DNA from: Chitinophagaceae bacterium
Lineage (GTDB): Bacteria > Bacteroidota > Bacteroidia > Chitinophagales > Chitinophagaceae
Assembly: GCA_016720775.1 (NCBI GenBank)
Contig: JADKJX010000001.1
Span: forward strand, 496,001 to 560,000
DNA: 64,000 bases
Direction: 5' to 3'
A program made the position numbers and the translations under genes. Positions 1 through 8,331 of this stretch are shown here, one piece after another. The notes beneath the pieces are model-generated. The model had not been told where the DNA came from and ran no database searches. It saw only the letters and a program-made list of their open reading frames with translations. How positions within the stretch are numbered: the first letter of the stretch is position 1; every line of letters starts with the position of its first letter.

Positions 1-2019
1 GCATCCTATTCTAAAGAGGGGAAAGTAAAAGCGGGCGATGCATATGTTTTATCACCAATAATGATCGAAGCTCAATATCCCGATTCAATACAGGGGGTAG
101 AAAAAGTGGAATTCAGTTATGATAAGAACAGCCAGACCGTTCTTTTAAGTAACAAAGACAAATACCCGCTCAACCAGTTTGTAAATACCCCATACGGGTC
201 ATTAAAATTTCTGCCAAATAAGTATCAGTATTCAGCAATAAATTCAGGGGATAAAAAATTCTATTTTTCGCTGGATGAGCCGCAGAACGTTGCATCCGGG
301 TTAACAAAAGGGCTTAAAATATCACCCAATAAGGCATCTGCTATAGTCGAATTAAATTATAAAGATCCAATCCCGCAACGGGCGGTGGATATACTGAATC
401 AACTGATCATTACCTACGACCAGGTATCTATCTCTGAGAAAAATTCGCTTGCAAGGAATACACTGGCCTTTGTGAATGAACAACTGCGTGGTGTAACAAT
501 AGAACTGGACTCTATTGAAAAAAAGATCCAGCAGTATAAATCAGGAAGCGGAGCCGTTGATATTGGAACGCAGGGAGGCTATTACCTGAAAAATGTTGGC
601 GAGAATGATCAAAAACTGGGCGATATCAATATGCAGCTCTCTATGCTGAACCAGGTTGAAAAATTTGTAGGCGAAAGACAAAGCGGTGAAATGCTGGCTC
701 CTTCTACATTGGGAGTGAGTGACCCATCTCTTTCAAACCTGATCACACAATTGCAGACAACCCAGATGGAGTATGATAAATTGAAAAAAACAGTTGGTGA
801 GAATAACCCTAAACTGAAAGCCCTGGAAGGCCAGATCAGCACACTAAGGCCAAGCATTGTTGACAATATCAAAAATCAAAAGCAAAGCCTGCAGGCTTCA
901 AGACAGAGTTTAAATTCTACCAACAGCGGTTATAATGCGATGCTTTCTACCGTTCCAAAAAAGGAAAAACAATTATTAGAGATCAGCCGTGAGCACATGA
1001 CCAAGGCTAATCAATACCAGACCCTGCTTCAAAAGCAGCAGGAAATTGAAATGTCCCTGGCTTCGGTAATTTCCAACAGCCGGGTGGTTGATAAAGCACT
1101 GGCTGGTAAAGTACCCGTTAGTCCTAAAAAAATGATGATATACCTGATGGCAATTATTGGTGCATTGGGTGCATTTGCCGGAGTAGTAATATTAAAAGAC
1201 AGCATTACGGGTAAAATAAAATTCAGGAACGAGATCGAAAAGATGACCTCGATCCCGATAATAGGCGAGATTGCTTTTGAAAAAACAGATAACCCATTGG
1301 TTATTGAAAAAGGCACCCGGAGTTTTGTCGCGGAAGAATTCAGAAAACTAAGGGTTTCTCTTTCTTTCCTGGGAATTGATTCGAATCATAAAAAAATACT
1401 GCTTACGTCAAGCATATCCGGTGAGGGAAAAAGTTTTGTGGCGGCCAATCTTGCAGTAAGCCTTTCATTAACGGGTAAAAAAGTTGTGTTGGTTGACCTC
1501 GACCTTAATCAGCCAACCCTTTCAAAGATCATGAAAGTGCATTATGAATTTGGCGCTACAGAATTTTTAACCGGCGAAAAAGATGCCTACGAGGTGGTGA
1601 ACAAACTTGACACGCACGATAGCCTGTACTTTATTTCCGCCGGCAATTTGCCCGAAAACCCCACTCAACTGTTGGCTAATGGTAAAGTGGAGAAACTGAT
1701 CGAGTACCTGGAAAGCAACTACGACATGGTGGTAATAGACACGTCTCCGTCTGTACTGGTTACGGATGCCTTCATCCTGTCGAAGCTTTGCGATGCCACC
1801 CTGTACGTGATCAGGCATAATTATACGCCCAAAATGCTTATTAAACGGATTGATGAGAACAACCAGGTCAATCCCATTAAAAACCCGGCTATTATCTTTA
1901 ACGGGCTTAAGAACCGGGGCATATTCAAGAATAATTACGGCTACGGCTATAATTATGTGTACGGAAACAAGGAATACGGATATGGTTCCAAAAACAGAAA
2001 ACAAAAAAAATCAGCTTAA
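1..2019 (+). CDS. Wzc-like polysaccharide co-polymerase / tyrosine autokinase, 5' end outside window
   Basis: The reading frame is open from base 1, so the start lies outside the window; the ATG at 61 is internal. The visible part holds the end of a Wzz-like periplasmic domain, long helical coiled-coil stretches, a transmembrane segment near 1130-1195, and a cytoplasmic BY-kinase domain. That domain has a Walker A motif SSISGEGKS (1408-1434), a Walker A' VVLVDLDLNQP (about 1486-1520) and a Walker B VVIDTSPS (about 1729-1752). The tail (about 1930-1986) holds seven tyrosines among Gly/Asn, the usual autophosphorylation cluster. Members of this family control chain length and export in Wzx/Wzy pathways. 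The likely opposing phosphatase is the CpsB-type gene at 46908-47666. Family assignment is secure; substrate is not known. Confidence 0.93.
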   Translation, partial: ASYSKEGKVKAGDAYVLSPIMIEAQYPDSIQGVEKVEFSYDKNSQTVLLSNKDKYPLNQFVNTPYGSLKFLPNKYQYSAINSGDKKFYFSLDEPQNVASGLTKGLKISPNKASAIVELNYKDPIPQRAVDILNQLIITYDQVSISEKNSLARNTLAFVNEQLRGVTIELDSIEKKIQQYKSGSGAVDIGTQGGYYLKNVGENDQKLGDINMQLSMLNQVEKFVGERQSGEMLAPSTLGVSDPSLSNLITQLQTTQMEYDKLKKTVGENNPKLKALEGQISTLRPSIVDNIKNQKQSLQASRQSLNSTNSGYNAMLSTVPKKEKQLLEISREHMTKANQYQTLLQKQQEIEMSLASVISNSRVVDKALAGKVPVSPKKMMIYLMAIIGALGAFAGVVILKDSITGKIKFRNEIEKMTSIPIIGEIAFEKTDNPLVIEKGTRSFVAEEFRKLRVSLSFLGIDSNHKKILLTSSISGEGKSFVAANLAVSLSLTGKKVVLVDLDLNQPTLSKIMKVHYEFGATEFLTGEKDAYEVVNKLDTHDSLYFISAGNLPENPTQLLANGKVEKLIEYLESNYDMVVIDTSPSVLVTDAFILSKLCDATLYVIRHNYTPKMLIKRIDENNQVNPIKNPAIIFNGLKNRGIFKNNYGYGYNYVYGNKEYGYGSKNRKQKKSA

Positions 2020-2170
2020 AAAAATAATCCAAATATCATGAAAAAACAGGCAAATTTAATTCGACTCAAATTATATTGTGACTGAGATTGGCGAAGCCAT
2101 ACTTAAGTTGTAAATTGCATCCACTATCCTTTTAGTAAACTGCGTTCCAAGTATCTTACCTTAAAACTGC

Positions 2171-2247
2171 TATTCCATTTATCCGGTTTAACAGCCTTTC
2201 CAATTATCTGATTAACTGTACCCTTTCCAACTATCTGATCAACTGCA
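2171..2247. repeat. Three degenerate ~26-nt direct repeats in the leader before the UpxY gene
   Basis: Units at 2195-2220 and 2222-2247 match at 23 of 26 positions (core CCTTTCCAAYTATCTGAT, then AACTG) with a 27-nt period. A more divergent copy with one indel lies at 2171-2194. They sit in the 247-nt gap between the kinase gene and the UpxY start. They could be a protein-binding or RNA leader element; the function is inference. No clear Bacteroidota -33/-7 promoter pair was found in this gap. Confidence 0.6.
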
Positions 2248-2266
2248 CATTTCTAATTTTAAAAAA

Positions 2267-2803
2267 ATGGTTATGCAGAAAAATTGGTATGCTGTTTACA
2301 CAAAGCCGCAGGCAGAAAAGAAAGTTGCAGCTTCGTTAACAAAAAAGAAACTGGATGTTTTAGTCCCTATGGTTTACACAAAAACTAAAACGTTCAGAAA
2401 AAACAAATTTGTTTTTGAGCCCTTATTTAAATCCATTGTATTTGTTTATGCCACACAGGCAGAAACACAGGTTTTAAAGGGAACAAGTGGCATTATAAAC
2501 CTTCTTTACTGGTTGGGCAAGCCCGCCGTAATTGATGCTTCAGAAATAAGTGCCATTAAGGAATTTACAGAGAACTACCGGAACATAAGACTGGAGCCAA
2601 CTTCTGTAAATAATGAAGAGGAAGTGAATAATTACAACGGGTCGTCTATTTCTATTGAAGGAAAATTGTACGCTGTTAAAAACAAAACAGTTAAGGTTAA
2701 GTTGCCTTCACTGGGTTATTATTTAACTGCTGAACTGGAAGAAGAAAGTATATTTGTAAGGGAAATTCCAGCAGTACAAAACTATAGATTCGCTCATTCA
2801 TGA
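2267..2803 (+). CDS. UpxY-type NusG-like transcription antiterminator
   Basis: 178 aa. The N-terminus has the NusG NGN signature NWYAVYTKPQAEKKVAASL and the downstream EPLFKSIVFVY segment; the C-terminal third is a short KOW-like beta region. Specialised NusG paralogues of this kind (UpxY in Bacteroides) sit at the head of polysaccharide operons and keep RNA polymerase going through the long transcript. Here it is the first complete gene of a run of about 31 kb on one strand with no terminator seen inside, which fits that role. Its stop overlaps the fcl start (ATGA), so the two are translationally coupled. ATG at 2273 is an alternative start. A second homologue, also with WYAVYTKP and EPLFKS, is at 47765-48280. 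Confidence 0.9.
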   Translation: MVMQKNWYAVYTKPQAEKKVAASLTKKKLDVLVPMVYTKTKTFRKNKFVFEPLFKSIVFVYATQAETQVLKGTSGIINLLYWLGKPAVIDASEISAIKEFTENYRNIRLEPTSVNNEEEVNNYNGSSISIEGKLYAVKNKTVKVKLPSLGYYLTAELEEESIFVREIPAVQNYRFAHS

Positions 2804-3750
2804 TGAGAAAGACAGACAAAATTTACGTGGCCGGACATAACGGAATGGTTGGTTCGGCAATAGTAAGGGCGTTGATGCAAAGAGGGTTTACCAACCTTGT
2901 TTACCGTACCTCAAAAGAGCTGGACCTCAGAAACCAGGTTGCCGTTGATGAATTTTTCAAAGACGAAAAACCTCAGTTCGTTTTCCTCGCTGCTGCAAAG
3001 GTGGGAGGTATAGTAGCCAACAACACTTACCGGGCAGAATTCCTGTACGACAACCTGATGATTGTTTCAAACATCATTCATGCGGCGTATGCCAATGGCG
3101 TTACAAAACTGCTTTTTCTCGGAAGTTCCTGCATCTATCCAAAAATGGCCGCACAGCCTATTAAAGAAGAGTACCTGCTTACCGGGCCGCTGGAGTACAC
3201 CAATGAACCCTATGCAATAGCAAAAATTGCCGGGATCAAACTGTGTGAAAGTTACCGGGATCAGTATGGTGCCAACTTCATAAGTGTTATGCCAACAAAT
3301 CTTTACGGGATTAACGATAACTATCATCCCGAGAATTCGCACGTGCTGCCGGCATTGATAAGAAGATTTCACGAAGCAAAAGTTTCCGGGCTGGAAGAAG
3401 TGGTTATCTGGGGATCAGGAAGTCCTAAAAGAGAATTTTTGTTTGCCGACGACCTGGCCGATGCCTGTTTGTTTTTAATGGAAGAATACAGCAGCAAGGA
3501 GATCGTGAACATCGGTTGCGGCGATGATCTCAGCATAAAAGAACTTGCTGAGATGGTTAAGGAAGTAACCGGGTACACCGGGAACCTGGCTTTTGATACC
3601 AGTAAACCCGATGGCACCCCACGTAAATTATTGGACGTATCTAAAATAAATGCCCTGGGATGGCGTTATAAGACCTCACTTAAAGAAGGAATGAATATTG
3701 CTTACAAGGATTTTTTAACGAAACAGGAAAAACTGCAAGCGATCCAATAG
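2800..3750 (+). CDS. fcl: GDP-L-fucose synthase (epimerase/reductase)
   Basis: 316 aa, the usual length for this extended short-chain dehydrogenase. It converts GDP-4-keto-6-deoxy-mannose to GDP-L-fucose with NADPH. The N-terminal nucleotide-binding motif GHNGMVGSA follows the first strand. The catalytic Ser-Tyr-Lys set is visible as S109 (GSSCIYP), Y138 and K142 (YAIAK), with C111 at the position of the E. coli catalytic cysteine (each shifted by two). The motif PTNLYG is also present. It overlaps the UpxY stop by four bases and precedes gmd, its pathway partner. ATG at 2803 is an equally good start. Confidence 0.95.
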   Translation: MMRKTDKIYVAGHNGMVGSAIVRALMQRGFTNLVYRTSKELDLRNQVAVDEFFKDEKPQFVFLAAAKVGGIVANNTYRAEFLYDNLMIVSNIIHAAYANGVTKLLFLGSSCIYPKMAAQPIKEEYLLTGPLEYTNEPYAIAKIAGIKLCESYRDQYGANFISVMPTNLYGINDNYHPENSHVLPALIRRFHEAKVSGLEEVVIWGSGSPKREFLFADDLADACLFLMEEYSSKEIVNIGCGDDLSIKELAEMVKEVTGYTGNLAFDTSKPDGTPRKLLDVSKINALGWRYKTSLKEGMNIAYKDFLTKQEKLQAIQ

Positions 3751-3785
3751 GAATTTCATTCCGATTTTTCACTTATTTTTAGTTT

Positions 3786-4871
3786 ATGAAAACTGCTTTA
3801 ATTACCGGTATCACCGGACAGGATGGGGCCTATCTTGCAGAACTTTTGCTTGAAAAAGGGTACAGGGTGCATGGCATAAAAAGACGTTCATCGTTGATCA
3901 ATACAAGCCGGGTAGATCACCTCTACCAGGATCCGCATGAGAAAGATGTTCGCTTCAGTATGCACTACGGCGATATGACGGACAGTACCAACCTGATCCG
4001 TATCGTACAGGAAACACAACCAGATGAAATTTATAACCTGGCAGCCATGAGCCATGTTAAAGTAAGTTTTGATACCCCGGAATATACAGCCAATGCAGAT
4101 GGAATCGGAACATTGCGCCTGATGGAAGCGATCCGCATTCTGGGAATGGAAAAGAAAACAAAGATCTACCAGGCATCTACATCTGAATTATACGGGCTTG
4201 TACAAGAAGTTCCGCAGAGCGAAAAAACACCCTTCTATCCAAGAAGCCCTTATGCTGTTGCTAAGATGTATGGCTTCTGGATCGTTGTGAACTACCGGGA
4301 AGCATACAACATGTTTGCCTGCAATGGAATTCTTTTTAATCATGAAAGTCCCTTGCGTGGAGAAACTTTTGTAACCAGGAAAATAACTATGGCCGCTGCA
4401 GCTATTGCACACGGCTTACAGGATACGATCTACCTGGGCAACCTGAATGCACAAAGAGACTGGGGTCACGCTAAAGATTATGTAGAAGCGATGTGGCTGA
4501 TTTTACAACAGGATACGCCGGAAGATTTTGTTATAGCAACCGGTGTTACAACAAGCGTACGTGATTTTATTATATTAACATTCCGGGAACTTGGTATTGA
4601 ATTGTCTTTTTCCGGCGAAGGCGTTAAAGAAAAAGCTACCGTTGCCTCCTGCAGTAATCCTGCATACCAGTTGCCAATTGGTAAAGAAGTGGTGGCAGTA
4701 GATCCTGAATATTTCCGCCCTACGGAAGTGGAGTTGTTGATCGGTGATGCTACCAAGGCAAAACAAAAACTGGGATGGAAACCAAAGCATGACCTTGCAT
4801 CGTTGGTAAAAGAAATGGTGGCAAGCGATGTTCAGAATGTAAAGAAAACCCTGGCGCAGAACAGGGGTTGA
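3786..4871 (+). CDS. gmd: GDP-mannose 4,6-dehydratase
   Basis: 361 aa. It makes GDP-4-keto-6-deoxy-D-mannose, the substrate of the Fcl protein encoded just upstream. The Rossmann motif TGITGQDGAYLAE is at residues 7-19. Catalytic residues fall at T132 and E134 (STSELYG) and Y156/K160 (SPYAVAK), the same numbers as in E. coli Gmd. The conserved NHESPLRGETFVTRKIT block is present. The gap after fcl is 35 nt, so the genes are probably co-transcribed. A short relic resembling the last part of this protein occurs at about 50612-50695. Confidence 0.96.
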   Translation: MKTALITGITGQDGAYLAELLLEKGYRVHGIKRRSSLINTSRVDHLYQDPHEKDVRFSMHYGDMTDSTNLIRIVQETQPDEIYNLAAMSHVKVSFDTPEYTANADGIGTLRLMEAIRILGMEKKTKIYQASTSELYGLVQEVPQSEKTPFYPRSPYAVAKMYGFWIVVNYREAYNMFACNGILFNHESPLRGETFVTRKITMAAAAIAHGLQDTIYLGNLNAQRDWGHAKDYVEAMWLILQQDTPEDFVIATGVTTSVRDFIILTFRELGIELSFSGEGVKEKATVASCSNPAYQLPIGKEVVAVDPEYFRPTEVELLIGDATKAKQKLGWKPKHDLASLVKEMVASDVQNVKKTLAQNRG

Positions 4872-4955
4872 TCATAAGCCGGCAAGCCGGATGTTTTGAG
4901 ACTGCTTACTTTCTTACCTGACCGCCGTATATAAACCGGCGGAGAAACACTTGAA

Positions 4956-6350
4956 ATGATACTGATCAGTAAACATATGGGAGCTTTATGGCAATATGCG
5001 ATAGATTTTTTTACCAAAGGCAATCAGCGAAGCCTTAAGGCAAAAAAAAATATCATCGGCTCTTTGCTTATTAAAGGCATGAGCATTGCAATAGGCCTGG
5101 TTCTTGTCCCGCTAACAATCCATTATATCAATCCTTCCCAATACGGGATCTGGCTTACATTGAGTTCAATGATCGCCTGGATCTCTTTTTTCGATATTGG
5201 GTTCACACATGGCCTGCGCAATAAATTTGCAGCGGCCAAAGCAAAAGGCGACAACGAAGCGGTGCGGATCTATATCAGCACCACGTATTATTATGTGAGC
5301 CTTATTTTTATTGCACTTTGGCTGATCTTACTTTTCATCAACCAATTCATCACCTGGCATAGTTTATTAAGCCTGCCCCCGGCTATGGAGAAAGAAGTTT
5401 CTCAACTGGCTATGCTTGTTTTCACCTATTTCTGTTTTCAATTCATCTTCCGGGTCATCAGTACGATCCTGACTGCCGATCAGCAGCCGGCAAAAGCATC
5501 TATGTTGGATATGCTTGGCCAGTTATTGGGATTGGTGCTCATCTTCCTGTTAACCAGGTTCACAACAGGATCTCTTTTGTACATGGGATTTTCGGTAGGT
5601 ATTGCGCCCGTATTGGTCTTACTGGCAGCAAATATTTATTTTTTTAAAACGAAGTTCAGGCACTATACACCTTCTCTCAGATTTGTAAAAAAGGAGTACG
5701 CAAAAGATATCATGCAACTGGGCCTTAAATTCTTTGTGCTCCAGATAGCGGCGATCATTCAGTTTGAAACATCGCTGTTTCTGATAGCCCACTATTTTAA
5801 GACCGAGAATGTTACCTATTACAGTATTGCCTACAGGTACTTTTCGGTATTGCTGATGGGGTTTACCATATTATTAAGCCCGCTGTGGAGTGGTGTAACT
5901 GATGCTTATCACAAAGAAGAGAACGACTGGATCAAAAATGCAGTGAAAAAATATCTCTATATCCTCGTGCCGTTTGTTGTGGGCGGACTGATCATGTTGC
6001 TGTTTTCTGACAGGATATATACCCTGTGGGTAGGAAAAGAAGTTGCCGGGCATATCAGTTTTAAGATATCGGCGTTTTGCCTGTTGTTTTTCTCAACAAC
6101 CATGTTCGCCAGCATTTTTGTAAGTGTTATCAACGGGATCGGAACGCTGCAGATACAGTTTTTTGCTGCCATTGGTTCTTCCATTGTGTTCTTTTGTTTG
6201 TCGCTGCTGCTGATAAAATATTTTCACATGGGCGTGGAGGCGGTTATTATTTCATCCATCGCTTCAAACGTCTTCGGTTATATCATCGCACCCATACAGT
6301 ACTATAATATTTTTTATAAAAAATCAACCGCAAAGATCTGGTACAGGTAA
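4956..6350 (+). CDS. Wzx-type polysaccharide flippase (MOP superfamily)
   Basis: 464 aa and strongly hydrophobic, with about 12 to 14 predicted membrane segments and the family opening NIIGSLLIKGMSIAIGLVLV. A motif typical of O-antigen flippases, SQYGIWLTLSSMIAWISFFD, comes early. Such proteins move undecaprenyl-linked repeat units across the inner membrane. The start is uncertain: ATG 4956 and ATG 4977 (MGALWQYA) are both possible. It follows gmd after 84 nt containing a small hairpin (4922-4942) and precedes a glycosyltransferase by 10 nt. Confidence 0.88.
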   Translation: MILISKHMGALWQYAIDFFTKGNQRSLKAKKNIIGSLLIKGMSIAIGLVLVPLTIHYINPSQYGIWLTLSSMIAWISFFDIGFTHGLRNKFAAAKAKGDNEAVRIYISTTYYYVSLIFIALWLILLFINQFITWHSLLSLPPAMEKEVSQLAMLVFTYFCFQFIFRVISTILTADQQPAKASMLDMLGQLLGLVLIFLLTRFTTGSLLYMGFSVGIAPVLVLLAANIYFFKTKFRHYTPSLRFVKKEYAKDIMQLGLKFFVLQIAAIIQFETSLFLIAHYFKTENVTYYSIAYRYFSVLLMGFTILLSPLWSGVTDAYHKEENDWIKNAVKKYLYILVPFVVGGLIMLLFSDRIYTLWVGKEVAGHISFKISAFCLLFFSTTMFASIFVSVINGIGTLQIQFFAAIGSSIVFFCLSLLLIKYFHMGVEAVIISSIASNVFGYIIAPIQYYNIFYKKSTAKIWYR

Positions 6351-6360
6351 TGAACCGGCA

Positions 6361-7590
6361 ATGAAAAAAATTGTACACATACAATATTCAGTAGAATCTG
6401 CCGGCCGGGCTGCACTCAGGCTGCAAAACGCTTTTCGTACGGTCAATGTTGATTCATCCATCGTTTCATTACACCGTACCGATAGTGTAACCTCGGGTAT
6501 CAGGTACATGGGCCTGAAGCAAAAACTGGTTGCCCGGATCGATGACAGGATACAGGAATTTCTTACCCGGAAGATCGATAAGCAAATGGGTTCTTTTTCG
6601 TACCCGGTGCTTGGCAGCAACCTCTCCCGTATTGATGAAATAAAGCAGGCAGATATAATATATATACACTGGGCTTTAAAAGGATTTTTGAATTTCAGAA
6701 GTATCCGGCAGATAGCCAGGCTCAATAAACCGGTGATATTCTTTATGCACGACATGTGGAATATTACAGGAGGCTGCCATCACAGTTTTACCTGCGACAG
6801 GTACAAAACAACAGGCTGTAATAATTGTCCCATGTTTGTGCCTTCAGAAAAGAATGATCTGTCTGCAAGAGAGTTTACAAAGAAGACAAAGATTTATTCA
6901 AAATATAATAACCTGTATTTTGTGGCGCCAAGCCGCTGGTTGTATAATTGCAGCAAGGAATCGTTGCTCACAAAAAATAAACCGGTCTTTTATATTCCTA
7001 ATATATTCGACAGCACCCTGTTCATGCCTGCTGATAAAGCGGCAACGAAACAGCTTCTGAATATTGATGCAGGCGAGACTGTAATTGCATTTGGGGCAGT
7101 AACAGTCAACAGCCCATACAAAGGCTGGAAATATTTGCTGCGAGCACTTGAGATCCTCAGCAGGGATAAAAACCTCGGTAATGTATCGGTATTGATATTC
7201 GGAAGTGGTTACAACAAGGAGATTGAAGAGGCCATTCCTTTTAAAACCAGGTTCATGGGCTATTTAAAAGACGAATATTCTGTTTCTTTGGTGTATAATG
7301 CGGCCAGTGTTTTTGTAGTTCCGTCGTTGGCCGATAACCTGCCAACTACGGTTCAGGAAAGCTTAAGTTGCGGTACGCCCGTTGTAGGATTTGAGGTGGG
7401 GGGCATTCCGGATATGATCAGGCATAAAGAAAACGGATACCTCGCTAAATATAAAGATGCAGAGGATATTGCCGAAGGAATAAGATATTGCATAAATAAC
7501 CAGGTAAAAGGGCATGTATTACCTGCTTTTGACAGGGATACCGTATTAAAAATGCACCTGGAACTGTTTGATAAAGTGAAAATGGACTAA
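6361..7590 (+). CDS. GT4-type glycosyltransferase with WcaC-like Cys cluster
   Basis: 409 aa with the GT-B fold pattern: an acceptor-side N-terminal domain and a C-terminal donor domain carrying TTVQESLSCGTPVVGF and GGIPDM. A cysteine-rich block around residues 138-156 (GGCHH, FTCDRYK, GCNNCP) is a known feature of colanic-acid-type transferases and may bind metal. It would add one sugar to the lipid-linked repeat unit on the cytoplasmic face; donor and linkage cannot be read from sequence. The 138 nt after it hold no gene that I can see. Confidence 0.88.
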   Translation: MKKIVHIQYSVESAGRAALRLQNAFRTVNVDSSIVSLHRTDSVTSGIRYMGLKQKLVARIDDRIQEFLTRKIDKQMGSFSYPVLGSNLSRIDEIKQADIIYIHWALKGFLNFRSIRQIARLNKPVIFFMHDMWNITGGCHHSFTCDRYKTTGCNNCPMFVPSEKNDLSAREFTKKTKIYSKYNNLYFVAPSRWLYNCSKESLLTKNKPVFYIPNIFDSTLFMPADKAATKQLLNIDAGETVIAFGAVTVNSPYKGWKYLLRALEILSRDKNLGNVSVLIFGSGYNKEIEEAIPFKTRFMGYLKDEYSVSLVYNAASVFVVPSLADNLPTTVQESLSCGTPVVGFEVGGIPDMIRHKENGYLAKYKDAEDIAEGIRYCINNQVKGHVLPAFDRDTVLKMHLELFDKVKMD

Positions 7591-7728
7591 GAAAAGAGAT
7601 ATTTTTAAAGATTAATATCCATAAAGCTGTGGCTGGTAAAATAAGAGGCCAGATCCAGCGTTATAGTTTTTTTTAAAATTATATATGAGCCTGGACCGGC
7701 AGCCTGGATAAAACGTAAACAATATATT

Positions 7729-8145
7729 ATGGTAAAGCAAAAGGGAGGATTACTTGGAAAATATTTTCCGACAGACATTTCAAAAAAACAGGCGTCCGAT
7801 ACAGGCATGGCCATGGTATTGATCCTGCTTTTGCTGGGGTTTTATACCAAAAGGGTTCTTTATTATGAGATAGCCATACTGGCGCTTGTAATTAATATGG
7901 CTATTCCCATGTTCTATTATCCGTTTGCCGTTGTCTGGTTGGGACTAACCACCTTATTGGGCGAGGTCGTATCAAAAGTTCTTTTATCGGTTATTTACTT
8001 TGTCATATTATTCCCGGTAAGTATTTTCAGGCGGATGGCGGGAAAAGATACACTCGACCTGAAGACATTTAAGAAAAGCAGCAAATCTGTAATGGTAACA
8101 AGAGACCATGTTTTTACTGCAACAGACATTGAACATCCTTATTAA
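7729..8145 (+). CDS. SxtJ-family small membrane protein
   Basis: 138 aa. After a polar start (KQKGGLLGKYFPTD) come three hydrophobic stretches, roughly residues 26-40, 44-70 and 75-100, then a basic C-terminal tail. Length, opening and position directly before a DUF5989 protein and a carbamoyltransferase match the SxtJ family, named from the saxitoxin cluster and often found in sugar-carbamoylation loci. The biochemical role of SxtJ is not known. Assignment rests on remembered family features plus context. Confidence 0.75.
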   Translation: MVKQKGGLLGKYFPTDISKKQASDTGMAMVLILLLLGFYTKRVLYYEIAILALVINMAIPMFYYPFAVVWLGLTTLLGEVVSKVLLSVIYFVILFPVSIFRRMAGKDTLDLKTFKKSSKSVMVTRDHVFTATDIEHPY

Positions 8146-8164
8146 ACAACTTAAAAAATAGTAT

Positions 8165-8314
8165 ATGGAATTTTTACGTGAACTGTGGGCCTTTCTGAAA
8201 GTCAGGAAAAAATTCTGGCTGCTGCCCCTCATTATCGTGCTTTTGGTATTTGGAGTATTAATTGTGCTTTCAGCAGGATCTGCAATAGCGCCGTTCATTT
8301 ATACATTGTTTTAA
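8165..8314 (+). CDS. DUF5989 / SxtK-like small membrane protein
   Basis: 49 aa, starting MEFLRELWAFLKVRKKFW, followed by one strong membrane helix (about residues 19-36) and a short tail ending SAIAPFIYTLF. Start ATG 8165, stop TAA 8312-8314. The FLxELWxFLxxRKKFWLLP pattern and the spot between SxtJ and the carbamoyltransferase are typical of DUF5989. It lies 19 nt after the sxtJ-like gene and 17 nt before the next start. The function is unknown; it may be a membrane partner of the carbamoyltransferase. Confidence 0.82.
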   Translation: MEFLRELWAFLKVRKKFWLLPLIIVLLVFGVLIVLSAGSAIAPFIYTLF

Positions 8315-8331
8315 TTTAAAAGACTAACGCT

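Noticed and set aside
4922..4942. CCGCCG/CGGCGG hairpin after gmd as a possible terminator
   Set aside because: The 6-bp stem has no U-tract after it and lies inside a block of same-strand genes; at most a weak pause site.
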